From Bacillus sp. FJAT-25509 (GTDB lineage: Bacteria > Bacillota > Bacilli > Bacillales > Bacillaceae_G), in the NCBI RefSeq assembly GCF_001420605.1, contig NZ_LJIZ01000018.1, forward strand, positions 60,179 through 124,178: a stretch of DNA of 64,000 nucleotides. Direction: 5' to 3'. Below the pieces are notes generated by a model. It made no database searches. It was not told where the DNA came from and worked only from the letters and a program-made list of their open reading frames with translations. Below are positions 57,734 through 64,000 of the stretch, piece after piece; position 1 is the first letter of the stretch; each line of letters begins with the position of its first letter. A program made the position numbers and the translations under genes.

Positions 57734-57758
57734 CCCCTTAGAAAACTCCTAAGGGGCA
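57734..57758 (-). terminator. Expression-platform terminator of the FMN riboswitch
   Basis: GCCCCTTA pairs with TAAGGGGC, followed on the minus strand by TTTTCACTTTTT. It lies about 165 bp downstream of the aptamer and 139 bp before ribE, so it fits transcriptional attenuation. Confidence 0.85.
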
Positions 57759-57923
57759 ATAGATGTTTAAGAAAGGAAGTGTACTTAAATAAACGCAAGT
57801 ACAATTTGAGTCTATTAAAAGACAGTACTATAGCGCGTCTATTGTTGTACATAAAAAATATGCACAACGAACTAAGCCTATACGGGTAGTATTTTTGAAA
57901 ACAACCAAACCGTATATGCACTC

Positions 57924-58068
57924 CATCCTTCTCCCATCCAGACTATACTGTCGGCTCTAGATTCTAACTAGATCAGCAACATATAAAAAATCTATATGAA
58001 GCTCACGGGCTTAGTATAAAAATATACAACACCGCCGGTTGGGAATTTCACCCGACCCCGAAGGACAC
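57924..58068 (-). ncRNA. FMN riboswitch (RFN element)
   Basis: On the minus strand the conserved RFN blocks are present in order. They are TCCTTCGGGGTCGGGTG, then ATTCCCAACCGGCGGT, then AGCCCGTGAGC, then CCGACAGTATAGTCTGGATG, and finally GGGAGAAGGATG. They form the closing stem and the five peripheral helices of the FMN aptamer. It precedes ribE with a terminator in between. In Bacillus, FMN binding favours termination. A further ATACGG/CCGTAT stem just after the aptamer may be part of the switching region. Confidence 0.97.
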
Positions 58069-58744
58069 TAATTATCAAATTTGGTTTCATTATAACTAGC
58101 AATTATTTCGTTGTAAAGATTTTATGATTCTATTTTCTTTTAAAACGATCTATTAAAAAACAAAATTAAAGTAAAAAACCTTATAAAATATGGAAAATTC
58201 CTCACTCTACTTAGTTAAAAAAAATATTATTTTTTATTCTTATAAAATTAATCATCATGTTTTAAATATTTTCTTGCAACTAATACAAAAATGTATAAAT
58301 ATTAATATTAAAATCATTACAGAAAAAAATTGAATTCTATTATTAGTATAGAAAGTAAGACTTACGAATTCCAAAATCACATGAATTTAGCTTAATTAAA
58401 CACACAATTGAATTCGTTTTTTCATTTTATCATTATATTGTTTATTAACACAAAGAGTATCCCCCTTTTAACAATGTCCATATAATACTTAATAATTTCA
58501 ATTTTTAAAGCCCTGGTAACGTTAAAACAATATATAATTCTAAAATAACAAAAGGCTTTCATTCGTATTTAAAAAGGCAATAGTTAAACAGAAATATAGA
58601 TACCAAACTGAAAAAAAATGGCTTGTAATTTCAATCAACACCCTTTAAAAACAATAATAAATATACAATAAGAAGAATTATTATAAAATTCCACTTTCAT
58701 AAAAATAGAAACTTCTTTTAATAGAAGTTTCCTTTCTAACATCA
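58069..58744. other. Long AT-rich intergenic region
   Basis: Apart from the permease terminator at 58708-58731 and the riboflavin promoter, which must lie just upstream of 58068, no gene, repeat or clear RNA structure was recognised. All open frames are short and AT-biased. Confidence 0.4.
58708..58731 (-). terminator. Terminator of the APC permease gene
   Basis: GAAACTTCT pairs perfectly with AGAAGTTTC, followed on the minus strand by TATTTTTA. Confidence 0.82.
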
Positions 58745-60010
58745 TTATTCATTTCCAACTTGTAGAACTTTTTCATGTTGCTTTGAATCTCTTTTTTGTA
58801 GCCAAATAAAGTACACTGAAACTAATATGATCAATATTAGAATAATCGGTGAAGAAAATAAAAGTATTCCTAAAAAGCAAATTGCTAGAATAAATGCACC
58901 GACTTTAAAAAATACCGAATCAAATAAACGCAAACATGCCAATACTCCTAGTAAAGCGTTGCATAAGAAAAATGCATTTGCTATTGCTACAAGTGTTTGA
59001 ATACTTAGGAAGTCATTAAAATAAAGAATAAATACAATTATATGAATGCCAAACAAACTAAATAATGAACGAGTTGCCACATTATTTTTATTTTTAAAAG
59101 AAAGCCATGAAGGTAATAAACCGTTTTTGGCTTGATCGGCGATTAGTCTTGATACTGCTCCTATTACTAGGAGAACCGTACTAATACAAAGAGCAATTGT
59201 AATGGATGAAATAATTGGAGTTGACCAACTTCCAAATAAACTCTGAAGTAGTGGTGCTAATGATTGATCCATCATATTTCCATTTTTAGAATGAATCCAC
59301 TGGAAAGCAAATGCAACTGTTAGACTTACTATTGCTATAATCGAAAAACTTAAGACTACTGCTCTAGGAATTGTTCGTTCTGGATTTTTTACTTCTAAAG
59401 AATAGCTACCGATGACTTCCCATCCGATTAAAGCCCAAAATAATAATAGTAAACTTTCTCCAAAATCTGAAACAGTAATTGGATTCGATAAAGTAAAGCT
59501 CCCATCAACTGTAATTAACGTATGAATACTCCCAACTATAAGCGTCACTACAATGAAGCTAGACATAAAAAAGGCAAATTTTCCAACATCGGCAATGCTT
59601 CTAGTTAAAATGATATAAACAAAACATAGTATTCCTAAAGCTAGCCACTTTTCATTGAAAAAACTTTGATTCGTCAGTAGTTGTAAGTAATGCCCTGCCG
59701 TACCTGTAACTGCAATTGGACCAAAACAAACTGCAAGTAAAAAGAAAATAGCTGAAAGATTTTTTATTTGTGTACCAAATGCACGCTCAACTGCCAATGG
59801 TACTCCGGAATCTCCTGGAATCAACAGACTTAGCTTACCAAACATAAGTGCAAATATTAAACTTAAACCGAGCATTATAACCCAAGCAAAAATAGCATAA
59901 TTACCAGCAGTTTCATACACTGCAGGTGGTAAAATGATAATTCCTGATCCTAATATAGGTCCAATCATTAACCCACTGAGCAAAAGAAAACCAATTTTTC
60001 GATTCCTCAT
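58745..60010 (-). CDS. APC-superfamily amino acid permease
   Basis: A 421-aa membrane protein with about 12 helices. The substrate-binding region of helix 1 reads GLMIGPILGSGIIILPPAVY, and LIPGDSGVPLAVERAFG and LLFWALIGWEVIGSYSLEVK follow. It resembles the YjeH-type branch that exports or exchanges neutral amino acids. It is divergent from a LysR regulator with twin palindromes between them, so inducible expression by that regulator is likely. The real substrate cannot be named. Confidence 0.9.
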   Translation of the reverse strand: MRNRKIGFLLLSGLMIGPILGSGIIILPPAVYETAGNYAIFAWVIMLGLSLIFALMFGKLSLLIPGDSGVPLAVERAFGTQIKNLSAIFFLLAVCFGPIAVTGTAGHYLQLLTNQSFFNEKWLALGILCFVYIILTRSIADVGKFAFFMSSFIVVTLIVGSIHTLITVDGSFTLSNPITVSDFGESLLLLFWALIGWEVIGSYSLEVKNPERTIPRAVVLSFSIIAIVSLTVAFAFQWIHSKNGNMMDQSLAPLLQSLFGSWSTPIISSITIALCISTVLLVIGAVSRLIADQAKNGLLPSWLSFKNKNNVATRSLFSLFGIHIIVFILYFNDFLSIQTLVAIANAFFLCNALLGVLACLRLFDSVFFKVGAFILAICFLGILLFSSPIILILIILVSVYFIWLQKRDSKQHEKVLQVGNE

Positions 60011-60070
60011 TAATATCCCTCCAATAGTTATTGAAACAAATTGTAATCTCGTATACTTTAATTATATGAA

Positions 60071-60085
60071 CCGATCTCTCATCGG
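60071..60085. promoter_or_regulatory. LysR operator candidate, site 1
   Basis: CCGAT and ATCGG arms separated by five bases, in the divergent promoter region of the permease and LysR genes. Its centre is 41 bp, close to four helical turns, from site 2. Confidence 0.6.
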
Positions 60086-60111
60086 TAAAATGAATAGTTA
60101 CGATATAAACC

Positions 60112-60126
60112 ATCGGAAAATCCGAT
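60112..60126. promoter_or_regulatory. LysR operator candidate, site 2
   Basis: ATCGG and CCGAT arms with a five-base spacer form a perfect T-N(odd)-A-like LysR box, 15 bp before the regulator's start codon. It uses the same half sites as site 1. Confidence 0.65.
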
Positions 60127-60141
60127 ACTAAGGAGGCTATT

Positions 60142-61041
60142 ATGGAAATCCGTCATTTAATTACGTTAAAATCAATTGTCGATCTGGGCGGGTTCTCTAA
60201 AGCTGCGGTCCATCTCGGATATGCACAATCTACGGTAACTGCACATATACAAGCACTTGAGCAAGAGCTAGGAGTACCTTTATTTGACCGTTTAGGTAAA
60301 AAGGTTCATCTGACGGAGGTCGGTGAGAACTTTTTAGTTCACGCAATCGAAATGATTCAACTTTATTCAAAAGCTAAAGATGTATTTCAAATGGAAAATG
60401 AGGAAGTATCCACGTTAAAGATTGGAGCTCCTGAATCTTTAACGATCTACCGTCTTCCACAAATTATCCAAGCTTTTCGATCACAAAATCCGAAAGTAAA
60501 TATTATGATGAAATCTGGTTCATGTTGGGAATTACAAGATGAATTACGTCGAGGAGATCTGGATATTGGCTTCTTTCTACAAGCTCCATTAACTGATTCA
60601 GATTTGTATACGGAAACACTAATTGAAGAACCACTTGTCATTTTGCTACCTCCAACTTCTGATACTAGAACACTTTCATCCTTTACACTAAATGCGAATG
60701 AAAATATCATTCTTACAGAACAAGGCAGTTATCGTGACTATTTTGAAGCATTCCTAAGAAGTAAAGGTATCGCAACTGAGTCTGGAATGGAATTTTGGAG
60801 TGTAGAGGCAATTAAACAATGTGTTATGTGTGGACTCGGAATATCCATACTCCCACTAGTAGCAGTTCAAAATGAAATGCAGCAACAAAAACTAAAAGTC
60901 ATAAATTGGGATACAAATTTAGGAAGTGTCTCTACGATCATGTCTTGGCATAAAAACAGATGGCAATCACGTGCTGCTAGAAAATTTATGGAAGTTGTTA
61001 GAGAACAGTCTCCTTTATGGAATCAGTCTATTAAAAGCTAG
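60142..61041 (+). CDS. LysR-family regulator of the divergent permease
   Basis: A 299-aa LysR protein. The HTH is MEIRHLITLKSIVDLGGFSK and AQSTVTAHIQALEQELGVPL (1-60), and the substrate-binding domain spans 90-290. AGGAGG precedes the ATG. It is divergent from the APC permease, with two palindromes of ATCGG half sites between, the usual layout of a LysR regulator and its target. The effector is presumably the amino acid handled by the permease. Confidence 0.93.
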   Translation: MEIRHLITLKSIVDLGGFSKAAVHLGYAQSTVTAHIQALEQELGVPLFDRLGKKVHLTEVGENFLVHAIEMIQLYSKAKDVFQMENEEVSTLKIGAPESLTIYRLPQIIQAFRSQNPKVNIMMKSGSCWELQDELRRGDLDIGFFLQAPLTDSDLYTETLIEEPLVILLPPTSDTRTLSSFTLNANENIILTEQGSYRDYFEAFLRSKGIATESGMEFWSVEAIKQCVMCGLGISILPLVAVQNEMQQQKLKVINWDTNLGSVSTIMSWHKNRWQSRAARKFMEVVREQSPLWNQSIKS

Positions 61042-61057
61042 TTTCTTACTAGCTTTT
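61033..61057 (+). terminator. Terminator of the LysR gene
   Basis: AAAAGCTAGT pairs perfectly with ACTAGCTTTT and is followed by ATTTTTTTG. The stem includes the stop codon. Confidence 0.88.
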
Positions 61058-61250
61058 ATTTTTTTGTTTAATTGAACTTTATTGATAAAGTTGTGAACTT
61101 TGTTGGTAACATTTCTTGATCATTCATTTGGAACTTCTTTTTGGAAGGATTTACTGAGTTTTGTTTAGTTTTGGTCGTTTCTTGGCCAATTTTATTGTTA
61201 TTTTTCTATTTTTTTGATTCATTCACTCTCTTCATTCATGTTTCATGACC

Positions 61251-61345
61251 TTATTTGCAGTTATCCAGATTTTAATTGCAGTTTTGACATATTAATTTGT
61301 AGATTTGCCTTTTTTTTTTTGCAGTTCGACCTTTTTTATTTGTAC
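61251..61345. repeat. Tandem degenerate 21-bp repeat array, copy 2 (5 units)
   Basis: Five units with TTGC/TTGT cores start at 61255, 61276, 61297, 61319 and 61340, i.e. 21-bp steps with one of 22. The unit consensus (TTTATTTGCAGTTTT) is that of the array at 38351-38510. The flank at 61160-61250 also resembles the flank of copy 1. On the minus strand worn heptads such as TNKKGRT and ANKVMKH can be read, interrupted by stops. It lies just past the terminator of the LacI gene. Confidence 0.8.
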
Positions 61346-61366
61346 TTCCCAATTCAACGAAATGAA

Positions 61367-61393
61367 AAACAGCTAGCCCCTGACTAGCTGTTT
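61367..61393 (-). terminator. Terminator of the LacI-family gene
   Basis: AAACAGCTAG pairs perfectly with CTAGCTGTTT around CCCCTGA; on the minus strand TTTTTCATTTCG follows. Confidence 0.85.
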
Positions 61394-61395
61394 TA

Positions 61396-62355
61396 TTATA
61401 CCGTCTGCCGCTCAATTAATTTGATCGCTATCTCCTCTTGATTAATTGCAGAATTAATCGCTTGTATAAAAAGTTTCTTCCCTATTTCTCGTAATGGAAT
61501 TTCGACTGTTGTTAACTTCATTACTTTTGCAATTGGTTGATTATCGAACCCAATTATCGCTAGATCATGAGGAATAGCTATTCCACGATCATTACAGCAA
61601 GTCTGCACCCCCGCTGCCACTTGATCACTTGTTACTAACAAAGCTGTTGGCCTCTCTTTTAAATTTAACAAAGATTGGACAATTCTTTCACCGTCTTCAA
61701 AATAGTAACAATTATCGAATACAAAATCGTTATTTAGTGATTCATTATATTTACTGTGAAAATCACTATAGGCAGCCTCTCTTTGTTTACTATTCTTACC
61801 TGTTCTACGACCAATACTATAACCGATTTTCCGATGTCCTTTTTGATATAAATATTCTAATGCAATCATGAAACAATTGTATTGATCGATAAATGTTGAG
61901 GAAACCCCTGTATTTCTCGTATCTTCAAATAATACTATTTGCCCATATTGCTTATAATTCTCGATCATTTCAATCGAACAAATTCTAGAACAAATAATGA
62001 GTGAATCGATTTGTTTATGCTGCAGCATTTTTAAAGCCTCAATTTCCCTCTTCTTCTCATAATTTGATTGAAATAGTACTAGCTTATAATTATTTTTTAT
62101 CGCTTCGTTAGCAATTCCATCAATTAGCAATCCAAAGTATGGATGTTGTGAGAACGGAATAACCACTCCAATTAGATTCGTTTTTCCTTTGCTTAAATTT
62201 ACTGCATTTTGATTTCGTTGATAATTCGTTAACTCAATTGCATTTAAAACTGCATTTCTTTTTTCCTCACTAACATACGGCTCATCATTTAAAACTCGTG
62301 AGACTGTTGTAACCGAAACGCCGGCAATCCTTGCAATATCTTTAATATTAGACAT
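61396..62355 (-). CDS. LacI-family transcriptional regulator
   Basis: A 319-aa repressor with a LacI HTH and hinge (MSNIKDIARIAGVSVTTVSR, about 1-55). The periplasmic-binding-like effector domain shows TNLIGVVIPFSQHPYFGLLI, KGHRKIGYSIGRR and DLAIIGFDNQPIAKVMKLTT. It ends slightly short of the usual 330-340 residues. It has no sugar genes beside it, so its regulon lies elsewhere. GAAAAGGTG precedes the start. Confidence 0.93.
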   Translation of the reverse strand: MSNIKDIARIAGVSVTTVSRVLNDEPYVSEEKRNAVLNAIELTNYQRNQNAVNLSKGKTNLIGVVIPFSQHPYFGLLIDGIANEAIKNNYKLVLFQSNYEKKREIEALKMLQHKQIDSLIICSRICSIEMIENYKQYGQIVLFEDTRNTGVSSTFIDQYNCFMIALEYLYQKGHRKIGYSIGRRTGKNSKQREAAYSDFHSKYNESLNNDFVFDNCYYFEDGERIVQSLLNLKERPTALLVTSDQVAAGVQTCCNDRGIAIPHDLAIIGFDNQPIAKVMKLTTVEIPLREIGKKLFIQAINSAINQEEIAIKLIERQTV

Positions 62356-62439
62356 TTTCTCACCTTTTCTAAACTTTTTCTTGCTCTGAAACTAGTTCCA
62401 TACTTTACTCTGTACTCATAATAAAAAGGAGGTACAAAT

Positions 62440-62547
62440 ATGCAAATACTTTTTGGCTTACTATGTTTACTATTTATGTGTAGTTCAATTTTATTTTTAG
62501 CTTCAATTGCTATCATACAACAAGATAAGAAACGAGTTAAGAAATGA
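62440..62547 (+). CDS. 35-aa single-helix membrane peptide
   Basis: A short frame starting ATG 62440 with a strong AAAGGAGG site six bases upstream, ending TGA 62547. The product is MQILFGLLCLLFMCSS, one continuous hydrophobic helix (about 3-26), and a basic tail (QQDKKRVKK), the usual inside-positive topology. The strong ribosome binding site in an otherwise empty 350-bp gap supports its reality. It resembles other tiny Bacillus membrane peptides but I recognise no family. Confidence 0.6.
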   Translation: MQILFGLLCLLFMCSSILFLASIAIIQQDKKRVKK

Positions 62548-62713
62548 GGACAAAATTGAACAATAAGCTAGTTTAATCAATTTAGTAGTTTTTTTTCTTC
62601 ATCAATTCCCCCCTTAGATTTACATAATCCTAAAAGATGTCTCACTTTTTATGAATACTATAACTAGGCTATGTAAATAATAAAGTAGGTTAGTTATTAA
62701 AGGAGGTATTATG

Positions 62714-62893
62714 ATGGATACTGAAAGAGCATTAGAAATCGTAGCTGCACCTGGTATGATTAATGTAACTTGCGATGGAGTACCGGTTTATATTCAGCAT
62801 GTTAATAAAAATGAGGGGACAGCAAGAATTTATCCTCTTGATCAACCACAAAATGATAAAGAAGTATCACTAAGTCACTTAAAAGAACATTAA
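62714..62893 (+). CDS. sspH: Small acid-soluble spore protein, H type
   Basis: A 59-aa protein of the SspH family: MDTERALEIVAAPGMINVTC, then GVPVYIQHVNKNEGTARIYP, ending VSLSHLKEH. It is made in the forespore and accumulates in the spore core. Two in-frame ATG codons are adjacent (62711 and 62714) behind AAAGGAGG; the second gives better spacing. It is monocistronic with a terminator behind. Confidence 0.93.
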   Translation: MDTERALEIVAAPGMINVTCDGVPVYIQHVNKNEGTARIYPLDQPQNDKEVSLSHLKEH

Positions 62894-63317
62894 ATGATAA
62901 AAAAGACCCAAAAATAAACCTCTATTAAAGAGGTTTATTTCATTTTTATTAAAAAAACATAAAAATATAATTATTTAGTCTGATTACAATTGCAACCATA
63001 AGAAATATGAAGATGTTAGAGATTTATTGTTACTTATGACACAACTTCTTTCTAGTTCAATTTAACTGAACGACTAGGTATTTGGTAATATGTCGAATTT
63101 ACTACATAATTTTAAAAAAAATGAAAAAAAAGTCGAAAAATTGTTTGAATATTTCTATAAGTGTGTTATCATAAAAATCACTTAAGCGAGACAATCTTTA
63201 AATTACTTCGGAGATAATTGTCAGAATTTTCTATTTTTTAAGGTAAAATTAGAAAATAATTAACTTTCTAAATAGGAAATTAAAAAACTACTAAATATAG
63301 GATTAGAGGAGGCTCAT
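62894..63317. other. Intergenic region: sspH terminator, promoter and leader of the permease
   Basis: AAACCTCT/AAGAGGTTT (62916-62936) followed by ATTTCATTTTT ends sspH. A promoter-like TTGAAT (63145), 16 bases, TATCAT (63167) lies upstream of the permease. The leader between it and 63318 contains GACAAT/ATTGTC arms (63190-63222) enclosing a TTCGG loop sequence, followed by a T-rich run. This could be a regulatory leader; no known riboswitch was recognised. Confidence 0.45.
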
Positions 63318-64000
63318 ATGAATTTATTTCGAAAAAAATCAGTTACAAGCAGTTCGCCTAGTTCACTTAAACAAGTTCTAGGAGCGTTTGATCTTACAAT
63401 GTTAGGTATCGGTGCCATCATCGGTACAGGTATATTCGTATTAACTGGTGTAGCGGCAGCTGATTACGCCGGTCCAGCACTTATTCTTTCATTTATTATC
63501 GCAGGTTTAGCTTGTACATTCGCCGCACTTTGTTACTCTGAATTTGCATCTATGATTCCAGAGGCTGGTAGTGCTTACACTTATAGTTATGTTGCTTTTG
63601 GTGAAGTCATAGCTTGGATATTAGGTTGGGACATGGTACTAGAGTATGGACTTGCATCTTCAGCAGTAGCAAGTGGATGGTCTGGATATTTCCAAAGTTT
63701 ATTACATGGTTTTGGACTAAACCTTCCAACAGCTTTAACTAGTGCATTTGATCCATCTAAACATACCTTTATTGATTTACCGGCAGTAATCATTGTTTTA
63801 ATTGTAACGTTCATTCTTACTAGAGGTGTTAAAGAATCAGCAAAACTTAACACAATCATGGTAATTGTAAAATTAGCAGTAGTAGCACTTTTCATCGTAG
63901 TTGGTATTTGGTACGTTCAACCACATAACTGGACTCCATTTATGCCAATGGGATTCCATGGGGTAACAGCTGGTGCTGCAGTAGTAGTATTTGCTTACTT
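63318..64000 (+). CDS. APC-family amino acid permease (YfnA/CAT-like), 3' end outside window
   Basis: The frame opens at ATG 63318 with GAGGAGG six bases upstream and stays open to the window end (227 codons). The sequence LKQVLGAFDLTMLGIGAIIG, then TGIFVLTGVAAADYAGPA, SEFASMIPEAGSAYTYSYVA and GEVIAWILGWDMVLEYGLAS is that of the cationic amino acid transporter/YfnA branch, proton-coupled importers of amino acids. Half of the protein (usual length about 460) is missing. Confidence 0.93.
   Translation, partial: MNLFRKKSVTSSSPSSLKQVLGAFDLTMLGIGAIIGTGIFVLTGVAAADYAGPALILSFIIAGLACTFAALCYSEFASMIPEAGSAYTYSYVAFGEVIAWILGWDMVLEYGLASSAVASGWSGYFQSLLHGFGLNLPTALTSAFDPSKHTFIDLPAVIIVLIVTFILTRGVKESAKLNTIMVIVKLAVVALFIVVGIWYVQPHNWTPFMPMGFHGVTAGAAVVVFAY

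Noticed and set aside
57703..57921. 72-codon minus-strand frame in the riboflavin leader
   Set aside because: It spans the riboswitch expression platform and terminator, has no ribosome binding site and is explained by the RNA structure.
62711..62713. First of two ATG codons as the certain sspH start
   Set aside because: The spacing to AGGAGG is only four bases; the second ATG fits better, though the first cannot be excluded.

Overview
The window reads as the chromosome of a low-GC, aerobic, endospore-forming Bacillaceae (Bacillus sensu lato). Evidence: a small acid-soluble spore protein (SspH), a GerA-type germinant receptor operon, secreted immune inhibitor A and subtilases, AGGAGG-type ribosome binding sites and Bacillus-type operons. 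No prophage, insertion sequence, tRNA, rRNA or CRISPR array was seen.

Layout. 1-2 kb: the 5' part of a secreted M6 metalloprotease (inhA), cut by the window edge. 2.1-6.1 kb: a 3-methyladenine glycosylase and the glycerol genes glpK-glpD, with a terminator-like hairpin between them. 6.4-9.9 kb: a two-component system beside a decayed MacAB-type export cassette, with the ATPase intact, the permease reduced to a C-terminal stub and the adaptor apparently lost. 10-19.5 kb: a ten-gene sulfur operon (flavin reductase, cystine-type ABC transporter, two luciferase-like monooxygenases, N-acetyltransferase, M20 deacylase, DinB protein) behind a LysR regulator. It resembles the B. subtilis ytmI/yxe S-modified-cysteine salvage systems. 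19.8-25.6 kb: a small unknown protein, an MFS transporter, a zinc alcohol dehydrogenase, a GNAT protein and a HEAT-repeat DNA-repair-like protein. 25.6-28.8 kb: cobU-cobS-cobC-cblT-cblS, a cobalamin lower-ligand assembly set able to use scavenged alpha-ribazole. 29.7-33.3 kb: germination receptor genes in the order B-A-C.

33.5-52.0 kb holds three very large (about 1390 aa) paralogous secreted subtilases. Each has a PA domain, a dockerin-like pair of calcium loops and a conserved C-terminal tail. They are interleaved with a TPR-containing HTH regulator (NprR/PlcR-like architecture), an RpiR/SIS regulator and a TetR plus membrane-exporter pair. All three share a conserved element about 155 bp upstream of the start. 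52.4-55.1 kb: two metallo-beta-lactamase-fold proteins and a YbaK deacylase. 55.2-58.1 kb: an FMN riboswitch followed by ribE-ribBA-ribH, without ribD. 58.7-64 kb: an APC permease with a divergent LysR regulator and twin palindromes, a LacI regulator, a 35-aa membrane peptide, sspH and the start of a second amino acid permease.

The most unexplained signal is a dispersed intergenic element seen twice (38351-38510 and 61251-61345). It is a degenerate tandem array of a T-rich unit containing TTGCAG with an almost exact 21-bp period. Each copy lies just beyond the terminator of a minus-strand gene, and both decode on that strand as worn heptapeptides of the ANKxxKT type. Product names rest on recognised motifs and gene context only; no database search was run.
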